Part shown: piece after piece, positions 8,535-17,875 of the stretch
Layout of the letters: each line of letters starts with the position of its first letter
How positions within the stretch are numbered: position 1 is the first letter of the stretch
Source of the DNA: CAZEJK01 sp964512045
Lineage (GTDB): Bacteria; Acidobacteriota; Thermoanaerobaculia; Thermoanaerobaculales; Sulfomarinibacteraceae
NCBI GenBank assembly: GCA_964512045.1
Contig: CAZEJK010000005.1
Coordinates: 9,918 to 73,917, forward strand
DNA: 64,000 nucleotides
Reading direction: 5' to 3'
Notes under the pieces: model-generated
What the model saw: the letters and a program-made list of their open reading frames with translations, nothing else
What the model was told of the DNA's origin: nothing
The model's database searches: none
Position numbers and translations under genes: made by a program

Positions 8535-8795
8535 ATGGATCTCATGCAGCAGCTGGAGCAGGCGGCCGAGCGCGCCAAGCAGCTTCCACGCAAGCCGGAC
8601 AACGATGCCTTGCTCGATCTGTACGGTCTGTACAAGCAGGCCACCGAGGGAGACGTGTCCGGTGACAAGCCCGGGATGTTCGACTTCGTGGCAAAGGCGA
8701 AGTACGACGCGTGGGAGGCGTGCAAGGGAATGTCGACAGAGGAGGCCGTGCAGGCCTACGTGAGCCGTGTCGACCGTCTGGAAGACGAGCTGTGA
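8535..8795 (+). CDS. Acyl-CoA-binding protein
   Basis: 86 residues from ATG 8535, preceded by AGGAGG at 8524-8529. It matches the four-helix ACBP family along its whole length: the LYGLYKQATEGD motif, then KPGMFDFVAKAKYDAW, then the C-terminal helix EEAVQAYVSRV. These proteins bind long-chain acyl-CoA esters in the cytosol. ACBP is universal in eukaryotes but patchy in bacteria. A TATCAT at 8486-8491 could be its -10 element. The VWA gene starts 4 nt after its stop. Confidence 0.92.
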   Translation: MDLMQQLEQAAERAKQLPRKPDNDALLDLYGLYKQATEGDVSGDKPGMFDFVAKAKYDAWEACKGMSTEEAVQAYVSRVDRLEDEL

Positions 8796-8799
8796 TCGT

Positions 8800-9885
8800 A
8801 TGTCCTCCGCGCGATGGCTCTTCCAGCCCATTCTGACGTGGGTGCTGCTCGCGCTCGCAGCTGCTGCGGCTGCGCAAGAGCCGCCGGCGCCTGCAGCGAC
8901 CCCAACCGAACCGGTCTTTCGTGACGCCATCGAGGTCCAGCTCGTGCAGCTGGTTGTGCGCGCGATCGATGGGACGGGCGAGCCGATCCGGGGCCTTGGT
9001 CCGGAGGACTTCGAGCTCGAGGTGGACGGGATCGAGGTGGTCCCGGAGAGCGTTGACTGGATCGAAGGGAGCTCGCTTCCGGATCTCGACGCCGGCTCCG
9101 AGGAGTCTTCGGCGGGCGAGCCGGAGGCTCGGGCTGAGCGCTCACGACCAGAGCTCCCCGGCCGTAGGATCGTCCTCTTCTTCCAGCTCGACTTCGAGCG
9201 GCACCGTCTCCGCGGTCTGATGCGGATGGCCACCCACGCCAAGGACCTGATCGACACGCTCGAGGGCGACGACAAGATGGCGGTGGTCACCTTCACCTCC
9301 CATCTGCAGGTTCGAGCCGACTTCACCGACAACCGCAAGGTTCTCAAGCGAGCGGTTCGAGCGACCAACCTGTTCGCCGATCCGGGAGAGGTGGCTCGTT
9401 CAGATGTCGTCAGTCTCCTCGGCGCGATGGACGAGGCGGCGGCCCGCGATGCGGCGTGGCCAGAGACGGCTCTCGCGGTGCTCGGTGAGGCACTCGGCGA
9501 GATCGATGGCGAGAAGACGATCGTGGTGTTTGGCTGGGGGATCGGGCGGTTCTCCCGATCGGGTGTGCAGATGCGCCGTGACTGGGGCCGTGCGCGGGAT
9601 GCCATGGAGAGCAACCGCACGAGCATCTTCACCATCGATGTGACGCAGGCGGACGACCACTCGCTGGCTGTCGGGCTGAAGCACGTGGCGCGACAGACCG
9701 GCGGGATGTATCAGCCGACGTACCACTTCCCGGAGGCTGCAGTGAGCCGTGTCTCCGGCGCTCTGAGCGGCTACTACGTGCTGGTGTTCGCCAAGCCGAC
9801 TGACTCGGTGGGCTACCACTCGGTAGCCGTCGAGCTGCGAGATCGGCCGGGACAGGCGCTGGCCAAGCAGTTCTTCGTGGACTGA
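8800..9885 (+). CDS. Secreted VWFA-related protein of the Acidobacterial type
   Basis: 361 residues from ATG 8800, 4 nt after the ACBP stop. A signal peptide (LTWVLLALAAAAAAQ) is followed by a beta-rich module (VQLVVRAIDG, GLGPEDFELEVDG) and a von Willebrand A-like domain from about 120 to 330. The layout matches TIGR03436, a family concentrated in Acidobacteria. The usual MIDAS DxSxS is replaced by FFQLDFERHR, so metal-dependent adhesion as in classical VWA domains is doubtful. Function unknown; probably periplasmic or surface exposed. Confidence 0.8.
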   Translation: MSSARWLFQPILTWVLLALAAAAAAQEPPAPAATPTEPVFRDAIEVQLVQLVVRAIDGTGEPIRGLGPEDFELEVDGIEVVPESVDWIEGSSLPDLDAGSEESSAGEPEARAERSRPELPGRRIVLFFQLDFERHRLRGLMRMATHAKDLIDTLEGDDKMAVVTFTSHLQVRADFTDNRKVLKRAVRATNLFADPGEVARSDVVSLLGAMDEAAARDAAWPETALAVLGEALGEIDGEKTIVVFGWGIGRFSRSGVQMRRDWGRARDAMESNRTSIFTIDVTQADDHSLAVGLKHVARQTGGMYQPTYHFPEAAVSRVSGALSGYYVLVFAKPTDSVGYHSVAVELRDRPGQALAKQFFVD

Positions 9886-9977
9886 CGCGGTGGTGTCGAC
9901 CGTCGAGAACACACCGCGCGCCATTGCTGTTGTCTCCTCTGACCCCGAGGCCGGGTCGCTGATGATGAGGAGGCAGC

Positions 9978-11165
9978 ATGGGGTTGTTCAACCGGAAGAA
10001 GGACCAGCTCGAGCAGAGCTCGGGTCACGATGAGCAGACGGTCACCTCCGACCAGGAGACGTCCGGTATGGGTGTGGCCGGTGTCCGGCACGTGATTGCC
10101 ATCGGCAGTGGCAAGGGTGGCGTCGGCAAGTCAACCGTGGCGACGAACCTGGCGGTGGCGATGCAGCGGGCCGGTCAGCGTGTTGGTGTGCTCGATGCAG
10201 ATATCTACGGACCGAGTCAGCCGCGGCTCCTGGGCTCGGTCGGAACGCGAGCGCAGGGAACTGCCGAGGCGATCGAACCCGTGGAGCAGCACGGTGTGCG
10301 CTATATGTCGGTTGCCGCCCTTGTTGGTGAGGACCGACCTGGCATCTGGCGCGCTCCGATCGCCAACAAGATCATCCAGCAGATGGTCGATGGGGTGCGG
10401 TGGGGCGAGCTGGATACCCTGCTGATCGATCTGCCTCCAGGCACTGGCGACGTCCAGCTCACACTGGCGCAGCAGGTCGCCCTGTCTGGCGCGGTCATCG
10501 TGACCACGCCCCAGCAGGTGGCGCTGGGAATCGCCACCAAGGCCCTGGAGATGTTCCGTCAGCTCAACGTGCCGATCCTCGGCGTGGTCGAGAACATGAG
10601 CGGCTTTGTGTGTGACCACTGCGGGGAGACCACGGATATCTTCAAGCAAGGCGGCGGCCGTACTGTGGCTGCCGAACAGGATGTACCGTGGCTCGGTGCC
10701 GTGCCGTTGGATCGCGCGATCATGGCGAGTGGCGACGAGGGGCTGCCCGTGCTGCTCTCTGAGCCCGAGTCGGCCTCGGCGCGAGTCTTCAGTGAGCTGG
10801 CCGCGGCGGTGACTGCGAATGCCGAGGAAGCAGCGCAGGTGGCGGCACAGGCGCCGGTGGACATGTCCGTGGCGGATGATGGGACGCTCCAGATCGAGTG
10901 GCCGGACGGCCGCACCACCGTCCACGAGCCGTACGACCTGCGGCTTGCGTGTGTCTGTGCTGGATGCATGGATGAAACCACCGGTCAGAAGACGCTGGAT
11001 CCCAGCTCCGTGCCGCTGGATATTCGTGTCACCCGGGCGGGGCTCGTGGGGCGTTACGCGATCGCCCTGTCGTTCTCGGACGGGCATTCGTCGGGTCTGT
11101 ACACCTTCGAGCGTCTGCGAGAGCTCGATCAGTCCGAGGGAGATCGCGGCGCGTTCCCGGTGTGA
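9978..11165 (+). CDS. Mrp/ApbC-type Fe-S carrier ATPase fused to a DUF971 domain
   Basis: 395 residues. The deviant Walker A GKGGVGKS is at 45-52, followed by DADIYGPSQPRL, DLPPGTGDVQL and the paired cysteines CDHC at 212-215 that bridge an Fe-S cluster in Mrp/Nbp35 dimers. The usual N-terminal MIP18-like domain is absent. Instead, residues about 300-385 form a DUF971 domain (LQIEWPDGRTTVHEPYDLR, CVCAGC, GLYTFERLREL), normally a separate small protein or the N-terminus of gamma-butyrobetaine hydroxylase. It probably delivers Fe-S clusters to apoproteins, with DUF971 as a built-in partner or target-recognition module. Confidence 0.9.
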   Translation: MGLFNRKKDQLEQSSGHDEQTVTSDQETSGMGVAGVRHVIAIGSGKGGVGKSTVATNLAVAMQRAGQRVGVLDADIYGPSQPRLLGSVGTRAQGTAEAIEPVEQHGVRYMSVAALVGEDRPGIWRAPIANKIIQQMVDGVRWGELDTLLIDLPPGTGDVQLTLAQQVALSGAVIVTTPQQVALGIATKALEMFRQLNVPILGVVENMSGFVCDHCGETTDIFKQGGGRTVAAEQDVPWLGAVPLDRAIMASGDEGLPVLLSEPESASARVFSELAAAVTANAEEAAQVAAQAPVDMSVADDGTLQIEWPDGRTTVHEPYDLRLACVCAGCMDETTGQKTLDPSSVPLDIRVTRAGLVGRYAIALSFSDGHSSGLYTFERLRELDQSEGDRGAFPV

Positions 11166-11237
11166 GTGTCCTCAGCACGAGCCCCGGAGGCTGTACGTGG
11201 CCTTCGAGTCGTGACGGTGTGCGAGCTGACGCGTGCG

Positions 11238-11432
11238 TCAGCTCTCGGGCTCGGGGCCCCGCTCGTGAAGGAGGTGCATCAGGGAAACCTGCTCCACGGG
11301 AGACAGATCGAACCGGCGACCAGCCTGGTCGATCAAGTCAGCTGTCGATGTCGCCGCGGACTCCTGGCGCTGCTCTGAGATCCAGCGAACGGCGCGCCGG
11401 AGGTTCTCTCCTTCGGGCATGACGTTGGGCAT
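11238..11432 (-). CDS. Small conserved-looking hypothetical protein
   Basis: 64 residues beginning MPNVMPEGENLRRAV and ending LLHERGPEPES. The start is supported by a GGGAGGT 7 nt upstream on the minus strand. The sequence is helical and charged (AVRWISEQRQE, DQAGRRFDLSPVEQVSL) with no membrane segment. It lies downstream of mnmA on the same strand but 227 nt away, so it may be transcribed separately. I cannot assign a function. Confidence 0.65.
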   Translation of the reverse strand: MPNVMPEGENLRRAVRWISEQRQESAATSTADLIDQAGRRFDLSPVEQVSLMHLLHERGPEPES

Positions 11433-11659
11433 CCGGCCACCTCCCACTCCCGAGTATAGGAGAGACCGACCCGTTCGCCCATGCCCAGCCCCGGCCATTC
11501 GGCGCCCGGCCGGCGGCCCCCGGCGAGAACCACTCAGCGATGAAGCCTCTCGGGTCACGCGCGGATCCAGCCGGACAGCGAGCTGCAAAGCTCTCCAGAG
11601 CTTCTGGATAGGCATCGCAGCTCGGTCGAGAGAAGCGGGGTGGCGAGCACCTTCCGGGT

Positions 11660-12736
11660 CTAGCTCGGCCGGACGGGTGGAGTCCGGTCGATCGGACCGC
11701 CGCCGAGGCACCGATCTCCGTGGTAGAGGACGGCGAACTGCCCGGGGGCGATGCCCGGGTCCGGGGCATCGAGCTTGACCTCGACCCCTTCGCCGAGCCA
11801 GCCCACGGTGCATCCGATGGCGCTCGGACCGTGGCGCAGCCGGACCTCGAGCCTGGTGTCCGCAGGTAGCGTACCGATACGGTTGAGCTTCGAGATGCGA
11901 AACCAGCGACGCGCCAACTCGTCCCGCCGGTCGCCATGAACGACCCACAGAACATTGGCATCGAGGCCCTTGTCCACCACGTACCACGGTCCACCCGCCA
12001 GTCCGAGGCCGCGCCGTTGGCCGATGGTGTGGAACCACAGCCCGCGGTGTTGGCCCAAGATGTCACCGGAGCTGACATCGCGGATAGCGCCTGGCTCCGC
12101 GTTGAGGTGGTGCTCGACGAAGGCGTCGTAGGGGATCTGACCGAGGAAGCAGATTCCCTGGCTATCGGGGCGTGTTGCCGTGGGCAGGCCAGCCTCTGCA
12201 GCGAGTGCGCGGACCTGGTCCTTTCTCAGATCTCCGATCGGGAAGACCGCCCGCTCCAGCTGCTCCTGGGACAGCTGACAGAGGAAGTAGGCCTGGTCCT
12301 TGACCGGATCGACACCACGCATCAGGTGGAGCTCGGAGCCGATTCGGTGGAGCCGGGCGTGGTGCCCGGTGGCGAATGTGTCGAACCGGTCGCCGAGGAG
12401 GTCGACGGCGGCGCCGAGCTTGATCTCCCGGTTGCACAGCACATCAGGGCTCGGGGTGCGACCCGCCTTCAGCTCCTCGAGAGTGATTGCGACAACCCTT
12501 CGGTGGTACTCCTGCTGCAGCGAGAGGACCTCGAGGGGTACGCCGAGCTGGTCGCAGACAGCCTGTGCGTTGCGCAGATCCTCCGCCCAGGGACACTCTC
12601 CGAGGAACGCCAGCTCGTCCTCGAGCCAGATCTTGAGGTAGACGGCGACCAGCCCGTCGGCGCCGTGTGCCTCGGCCAGCCGCAGGAGCGCCACGGAGCT
12701 GTCGACTCCACCGGAGACCAGAACGGCGGTGCGCAT
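11660..12736 (-). CDS. mnmA: tRNA-specific 2-thiouridylase
   Basis: 358 residues from ATG 12736, 4 nt after the upstream lipoprotein stop; an upstream in-frame start at 12766 would overlap that gene. PP-loop VSGGVDSSVAL at the N-terminus binds ATP. The two catalytic cysteines are in SPDVLCNREIK (about C101) and PDSQGICFLG (about C196), and the tRNA-binding region contains HTIGQRRGLGLAGG. The enzyme installs 2-thiouridine at the wobble position of Lys, Glu and Gln tRNAs. Last gene of a minus-strand run beginning at polA. Confidence 0.95.
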   Translation of the reverse strand: MRTAVLVSGGVDSSVALLRLAEAHGADGLVAVYLKIWLEDELAFLGECPWAEDLRNAQAVCDQLGVPLEVLSLQQEYHRRVVAITLEELKAGRTPSPDVLCNREIKLGAAVDLLGDRFDTFATGHHARLHRIGSELHLMRGVDPVKDQAYFLCQLSQEQLERAVFPIGDLRKDQVRALAAEAGLPTATRPDSQGICFLGQIPYDAFVEHHLNAEPGAIRDVSSGDILGQHRGLWFHTIGQRRGLGLAGGPWYVVDKGLDANVLWVVHGDRRDELARRWFRISKLNRIGTLPADTRLEVRLRHGPSAIGCTVGWLGEGVEVKLDAPDPGIAPGQFAVLYHGDRCLGGGPIDRTPPVRPS

Positions 12737-12740
12737 CGAC

Positions 12741-13109
12741 CTACGGCGCGGGGCGTCCGTCTTCACAGTGGATGATCACGCCGGCATCCTCGTTGGTGTG
12801 GAGCTCCCAGGTTCGCACGCGGTCGGGGCTTCCGAAAACGATGCGAAAGCCCGGTGTCGTCACCTGGGCGTACACACGATCGGGGCTCGGACAGCCGAGG
12901 GCGGCGCTCGGCCACGTCACCTCCTCGACGCGGAGGATCTCGAGCGCGTCCGCTTCGACCCCGGTCCGCTCGGCGACGAAGCTGGCCGCCCGTCCGAGGA
13001 CGTCGGGCCGCTCGGGTTCAGGCTCGCTGGGTTGTGAGGCGCATCCAGCTGCAAAGGCTGTGAGCGCGATGAGGGCGATCAGAGCCGGGAGTGAGCGAAC
13101 GGAGCCCAT
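12741..13109 (-). CDS. Small predicted lipoprotein of unknown function
   Basis: 122 residues from ATG 13109 with AAAGGAGAG just upstream. The signal peptide ALIALIALTAFAAGC ends in a lipobox cysteine. The mature part contains VTWPSAALGCPSPDRVYAQV, then TPGFRIVF and a C-terminal HCEDG, leaving two cysteines that could pair. This short W..LGCP..Y..V..PG pattern is one I recognise from uncharacterised secreted proteins of several phyla; no activity is known to me. It is 4 nt upstream of mnmA and follows the glycosyltransferase gene. Confidence 0.75.
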   Translation of the reverse strand: MGSVRSLPALIALIALTAFAAGCASQPSEPEPERPDVLGRAASFVAERTGVEADALEILRVEEVTWPSAALGCPSPDRVYAQVTTPGFRIVFGSPDRVRTWELHTNEDAGVIIHCEDGRPAP

Positions 13110-13137
13110 AGCCTCTCCTTTCGCCTGACAGGGTAGC

Positions 13138-14955
13138 TCATGCTGGGTCGAGCGGAGTTCGCGACGAGCTCCTGAGCCTTCCAGATTCGCAGCGGTCGTC
13201 ATCTGCGGAGACCGCGTTCCGGGGTGCGAGCTTCGCGGTGTCGTCCGGCGCGACATCTGGTCGGACGAGGCGGATCAGACGGTACACCTCGCGTCCGTTG
13301 CGCTGGAAGTAGCGTCCCTCGACGGCGGGCTCGAGCCCGCGGCTCTCCGCGACGGCTGCAAAAAGCTCGGGCAGCTCGTCGTACAGCGTGAGGTCGGAGA
13401 CGTGGAACAGGTAGCTTGAACCTTCAGCGACGTACGGTGCGACGAGTGCGGGCGACGGCGGGTGCCGCCACAGCTGGCGGTACACCGGCTCGAGTGGCAC
13501 CTGTCCCGCGGTCAGCACGATCAGGTTGTTGGTGAACCCCCAGTCCATGACGTGCACCGGCTCGACCGGCTGATCGGAGCCGGAGGACTCTCGCAGCTTC
13601 TGCTCGAGATCGTCGGATAGAGCGGTGATGGCATCCGACCAGTAGCCGACGCCACCGGTGGCGCGTAGCGCTCGGTGGATCTGCACCACCGATGTGGCGT
13701 TGGCGAGCAGTACGGCCGTCACGACGAGTGCGCCGAGCAGACGAGCTGGCGCCGTCGACGCCGGCTTCAGGAGGCGTGCCAGAGCGATCGCGAGGACGAT
13801 GTGGCCGGCTGGATACAGTGTGAGCAGGTGATGGGCGTTCAGGGCCGTCGGTGAGAAGCAGCTGGCAGCCAGCACAACGGCGATGTGGATCAGGAGCCCC
13901 GCCTCCAGCCGGCTGCCGCGAAAGGTATGGCAGCTGCGGACTGCCAGCCACGCCAGGGCGAGGAGGATGGCTACTGTTGGCACGAGACGGATCCACGTTT
14001 CGAGCTGATCGAGCTCGCATGCGGAGCTGCCGACGAACAGCCTCTCGACGATCGTGCCGGACGGAAGCTGTGGCAGCTGCTGAAGGCGCACGCCGAGTGC
14101 CGCAAGAGCGTCGGAGGCGCCGCCGGTGCCTTCACCATGCAACAGCTTGGCCAGGAACGGTGTGAATGTGTGTCCGCCGGTGACCACGTTGAACGCGACG
14201 ATCGGTGCGGCGCCCATGAAGAACGCTCCTGTGGCCAGGAGAACGGCGCGAAGATCGAGGCGCCGAACGGCCGAGCCGGCTGCGACCAGGAGGACGGGGA
14301 GCAGCAGACCCGCGACGACCCACAGGAAGTCGACCTTGTGCGAGACGCCGAGGCCCATCGCCAGGGCGGCGGCGGCCAGGGCCAGTCGACCACGGACGGA
14401 CCGGCCATAGCGCCACCACCCGAGACCTGCCGCGACGGCGAGCAGCTTGAAGAGGATTGCGAGAGCAGCTGGTCCGACGTCGCGGGTGAGGTAGAGGACC
14501 CACGACGGATCGAGGGCCACAACGGTTGTGGCGAGCAGTGCGGCCCGCCGTCCCCAGAGCGCCCGGCAGACTGCCCAGGTGAGCAGGAGGCAGAGGGCAA
14601 CGACGCTGACCGGCATGAGACGGACCGTTGCGGGTGAGGCGCCGAGAGCTGCGATGAACGGGACATGGGCCAGGGTCTTCACCGGACCGATGTAGCTCAT
14701 CACCATGATCGGCAGTGGACGCCCGAAGATGTGGATCACCGAAGGCCCGATCTGCATCGGTTCGGCGACCTCGGTCGCGAACACGAAGTTGACGGCAGGC
14801 GCTGCGGCGAGGCACTCGTCGTACTGCAGTCCGGGCAGCGCCAGCTGCACACACGCCGCGATGCAGAAGACAGCGATCGCAGCACCGACGACTGTCGCTT
14901 CCAATCGTGCGCCGCGAGGCCAGCTGTGGCTCGAACCGACCGGTGCTCCGGGCAT
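13138..14955 (-). CDS. Membrane glycosyltransferase, GT-C/ArnT-PMT type
   Basis: 605 residues with about ten predicted membrane helices in the first 440 residues and a soluble C-terminal domain. The first periplasmic loop has the acidic pair expected of GT-C enzymes (LQYDECLAAAPAVNF), and a later loop has DPSWVLYLTRDVGP. Such enzymes move a sugar from a polyprenyl-phosphate donor to lipid or protein on the periplasmic face. The acceptor cannot be predicted. It starts 12 nt after the polA stop, so it is likely co-transcribed with polA. Confidence 0.75.
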   Translation of the reverse strand: MPGAPVGSSHSWPRGARLEATVVGAAIAVFCIAACVQLALPGLQYDECLAAAPAVNFVFATEVAEPMQIGPSVIHIFGRPLPIMVMSYIGPVKTLAHVPFIAALGASPATVRLMPVSVVALCLLLTWAVCRALWGRRAALLATTVVALDPSWVLYLTRDVGPAALAILFKLLAVAAGLGWWRYGRSVRGRLALAAAALAMGLGVSHKVDFLWVVAGLLLPVLLVAAGSAVRRLDLRAVLLATGAFFMGAAPIVAFNVVTGGHTFTPFLAKLLHGEGTGGASDALAALGVRLQQLPQLPSGTIVERLFVGSSACELDQLETWIRLVPTVAILLALAWLAVRSCHTFRGSRLEAGLLIHIAVVLAASCFSPTALNAHHLLTLYPAGHIVLAIALARLLKPASTAPARLLGALVVTAVLLANATSVVQIHRALRATGGVGYWSDAITALSDDLEQKLRESSGSDQPVEPVHVMDWGFTNNLIVLTAGQVPLEPVYRQLWRHPPSPALVAPYVAEGSSYLFHVSDLTLYDELPELFAAVAESRGLEPAVEGRYFQRNGREVYRLIRLVRPDVAPDDTAKLAPRNAVSADDDRCESGRLRSSSRTPLDPA

Positions 14956-14967
14956 GGGTGCGCTCGG

Positions 14968-17643
14968 CTAGTGCGCCTCGTCCCAGGTGCGTCCGGTGCC
15001 GATATCGACCACCAGCGGGACAGAAAGCTCGATAGCGTTGACCATCTCCTCGCGGACCATCGATCCGACGGCCTCGGCAGCGCTCTCGTCCACCTCCAGC
15101 AAGAGCTCATCGTGGACCTGCAGGAGGAGCTTCTGGTCGGCAAACTCAGAGCGCAGGCGGGCGTCGACTGCGAGCATCGCGCGCTTGATGATGTCCGCAG
15201 CGGAGCCTTGCACGGGGGTGTTCACAGCGATTCGCTCCGCCTGCGAGCGCTGCACGAAGTTGCCGCTGGCGAGGTCCGGGACCGGCCGGCGCCGACCGAG
15301 GATCGTGGTCACCACACCGGAGGCACGAGCCTCCTCGAGGGTGTGCTGGCGGTACGCCTCGATCTCCGGGTAGCGTTCCTTGTACCGCTCGATGTACGCC
15401 TTGGCGTCGCGGCGAGGAATGCCGAGGCTCTGCGCCAGCCCGAACGCGCTCTGGCCGTAGATGATCCCGAAGTTCACCGCCTTGGCGATGGAGCGCATCT
15501 CGCGGGTGACCTGATCGAGCTCGACGCCCATCAGCCCGGCTGCGGTCTGCGCGTGAACGTCCGTGCCGGATGCGAACGCCTCTGCGAGAGTGCCGGTACC
15601 GCCACATAGATGTGCCAGCACCCTGAGCTCCACCTGGGAGTAGTCAGCAGAAAGGAGGAGTCGGCCTTCCGGGGCCACGAACGCCTGCCGGATACGGCGG
15701 CCTTCTGGTGTGCGCACCGGAATGTTCTGCAGGTTCGGCTCCACTGACGAAAGGCGTCCTGTCGCCGCGGTGGTCTGCGAGAAGTGCGTGTGGATCCGTC
15801 CGGTGGCGGGGTCGATCATGCCGGGGAGCGGCTCGACGTAGGTGTTCTTGAGCTTGACCAACGAACGATGGTCGAGGATCGCCTGGGGCAACGGGTGCTC
15901 CATCGCCAGCTCGGCGAGCACAGCCTCGGCCGTGGACGGCCCGGTCTTGGTGCGTTTCAAAACGGGCAGGCCGAGACGGTCGAACAGAATCGTCCGGAGC
16001 TGCTTGACCGAAGCGATGGTGAACTGCTCTCCAGCCAGCTCCCAGCACCGGTGCTCGGTCTCCTCGATCCGCTCGGAGAGCTCCTCGAGCAGCGTGCCGA
16101 AAAGGTCGCGGTTGACTGCGATCCCCGCATTCTCCATGCGTGCGAGCACCGGGATCAGCGGGAGCTCGAGCTCTCGATAGAGCTGCGTCAGCTGCACGCT
16201 GTCCAGCTGTTCGTCCAGGCGACGGTCGAGGAGCCACGCCACGTGGGCGTCCTCGCCAGCGTAGGCCAGCGCATCCTCTACGGGGACTGCTGCGAAGCTG
16301 TCGCGGCCGGCCACGGCCTCCTCGTACGAGATCATCTTGTGCTGAAGATGGATCAGGGCGAGGTCGTTCAGACCGTGGCTGCGCCGGTCGGGCTCGAGGA
16401 GATAGTCAGCCAGCAACGTGTCGCCGGCGATGCCACCGAGCTCGACGCCGTGGCGGGCGAGGACGTGGGAGTCGTACTTCAGGTTCTGGCCCGTGAGCGC
16501 CACCTCCGGGGCCTCAAGTAGGGGCCCGAGCACCTCGCGCACGCGACTCCAGGACAGCTGCTCCGGGCAGCCGAGGTAGCGGTGGCCAACCGGGATGTAC
16601 CATGCGGTGCTGTCGTCGCAGCACACCGACAGGCCAACCAGGTCGGCGATTCTGGCCTCGAGATCCGTGGTCTCACAGTCGACAGCGAACCGGCCCGCTG
16701 CCGCGAGCATGTCGCGGAGCTCGAGCAGTGTGGGTTCGTCGAGGACCAGGCGATACCGGTCGCGGTCGATCGCCACCATGGCGCCACCGAACTCACGCAA
16801 AAGGGAGCGGAAGCCGAGCTCTGAGAAGAGCTCGCGCGGGCGTTCGGACGGCGGCGGGTAGGTGAGCTCGAGATCGTTGAGGTCGAGATCGATCGGTACG
16901 TCGGCGCGGATCGTCGCCAGCTCCCGTGACAGGAAGGCGTTGTCACGGTCGTGCTCGAGCTTCGTGCGGACGCTGGGTGGGGTGACCTCATCGAGACGTG
17001 CGTAGAGGTCGTCGAGACCGTCGAAGGTCGCCAGGAGCTTGTGGACTCCCTTCTCCCCGATCCCCTTGACCCCCGGAATGTTGTCGGACGAGTCCCCCCA
17101 GATTCCGAGGGCGTCCGGCACCAGTCTCGGTGGGCATCCGAACTTCTCCCTGACCTCCGCTGGACCGATCCGGCGATCCTTCATGGTGTCGAGCAGGGTC
17201 ACGCGATTGGAGACGAGCTGCATCAGGTCCTTGTCGGAGCTGACGATCACCACATCCACCTCGTCGCTCCACCGTTTGGCGAGGGTCCCGATCACATCGT
17301 CCGCCTCGAAACCCTCCTCACACAGGTACGGGATCGCGAACGCCTCGGCGATGCGCGCGAAGTGCGGGATCTGCTCGACCAGAGACTCCGGCATGTCGGG
17401 ACGCGTGCCCTTGTAGGACGGGAGCATCTCGTTGCGGAACGAGCCGTCCTTCGGGTCCCACACGATCGCGAGATGCCCGGGACGTTCGTCCCGAATGAGC
17501 TTGACGAGCATGTTGGTGAACCCGTACAGCGCGTTGGTCGGCAACCCGCTCGGGCTCGTCATCCCGCCGATGGCGAAGAAGGCTCGAAAGGCGATGTTCG
17601 GTCCATCGATCAGGTACAGCGTGCGGCGGTTGGGCTCTGGCAT
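14968..17643 (-). CDS. polA: DNA polymerase I
   Basis: 891 residues from ATG 17643 (MPEPNRRTLYLIDGPN); the open frame extends upstream through a repeat region without a better start. Domains: 5' nuclease (about 1-290, with SSDKDLMQL and GIWGDSSDNIPGVKGIGEKG), 3'-5' exonuclease with its acidic residues present (VDCETTDLE, NLKYDSHVL, YAGEDAHVAW), and polymerase. The polymerase has motif A LLSADYSQVELRVLAHL, the O-helix AKAVNFGIIYGQSAFGL and motif C LLQVHDELLLEV. Proofreading therefore appears intact. Functions in Okazaki fragment processing and repair. Confidence 0.97.
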   Translation of the reverse strand: MPEPNRRTLYLIDGPNIAFRAFFAIGGMTSPSGLPTNALYGFTNMLVKLIRDERPGHLAIVWDPKDGSFRNEMLPSYKGTRPDMPESLVEQIPHFARIAEAFAIPYLCEEGFEADDVIGTLAKRWSDEVDVVIVSSDKDLMQLVSNRVTLLDTMKDRRIGPAEVREKFGCPPRLVPDALGIWGDSSDNIPGVKGIGEKGVHKLLATFDGLDDLYARLDEVTPPSVRTKLEHDRDNAFLSRELATIRADVPIDLDLNDLELTYPPPSERPRELFSELGFRSLLREFGGAMVAIDRDRYRLVLDEPTLLELRDMLAAAGRFAVDCETTDLEARIADLVGLSVCCDDSTAWYIPVGHRYLGCPEQLSWSRVREVLGPLLEAPEVALTGQNLKYDSHVLARHGVELGGIAGDTLLADYLLEPDRRSHGLNDLALIHLQHKMISYEEAVAGRDSFAAVPVEDALAYAGEDAHVAWLLDRRLDEQLDSVQLTQLYRELELPLIPVLARMENAGIAVNRDLFGTLLEELSERIEETEHRCWELAGEQFTIASVKQLRTILFDRLGLPVLKRTKTGPSTAEAVLAELAMEHPLPQAILDHRSLVKLKNTYVEPLPGMIDPATGRIHTHFSQTTAATGRLSSVEPNLQNIPVRTPEGRRIRQAFVAPEGRLLLSADYSQVELRVLAHLCGGTGTLAEAFASGTDVHAQTAAGLMGVELDQVTREMRSIAKAVNFGIIYGQSAFGLAQSLGIPRRDAKAYIERYKERYPEIEAYRQHTLEEARASGVVTTILGRRRPVPDLASGNFVQRSQAERIAVNTPVQGSAADIIKRAMLAVDARLRSEFADQKLLLQVHDELLLEVDESAAEAVGSMVREEMVNAIELSVPLVVDIGTGRTWDEAH

Positions 17644-17727
17644 ACGCCAAGTCTCGCACAGAACCGGGGGATTGAGGCATTGTGGCGGGGCGGGCATAGC
17701 ACGCAGCGAGACTGCGAGGCATCCGCT

Positions 17728-17750
17728 GGGATCCGGCCGTCGGGACCGGG
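17728..17750 (+). repeat. Diverged R1 repeat piece, copy b
   Basis: GGGATCCGGCCGTCGGGACC matches the right half of repeat R1 (GGATCCGGCTGTCGGGGCC) with few changes. It lies in the 300-bp gap between polA and the protease terminator. The TTCGAA core is not present. Confidence 0.55.
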
Positions 17751-17785
17751 CTGTGGCGTCGTCGCTCCTACGAGTGAGACTGGGA

Positions 17786-17807
17786 GGGTGGGGGAGCTCA
17801 TACCCAA
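17786..17807 (-). repeat. Repeat R2, copy 1
   Basis: On the minus strand this reads TTGGGTATGAGCTCCCCC plus ACCC, identical over 22 nt to 29587-29608 on the plus strand. The flanks are only loosely similar. Both copies lie in intergenic DNA next to R1 elements. Confidence 0.75.
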
Positions 17808-17875
17808 CGTCCAACGCGGCCGCGAGCCGCAACCAGATGATGCTCCGGTGCTTGCGGTCCTGCGGCCGCATTGGG

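Noticed and set aside
9886..9919. GCGGTGGTGT...ACACACCGC imperfect hairpin after the VWA gene as a terminator
   Set aside because: Stem contains a bulge and no T-run follows; kept out of the feature list.
11935..12775. Plus-strand open frame of about 280 codons opposite mnmA
   Set aside because: Antisense shadow; mnmA on the other strand has both catalytic cysteines and the PP-loop.
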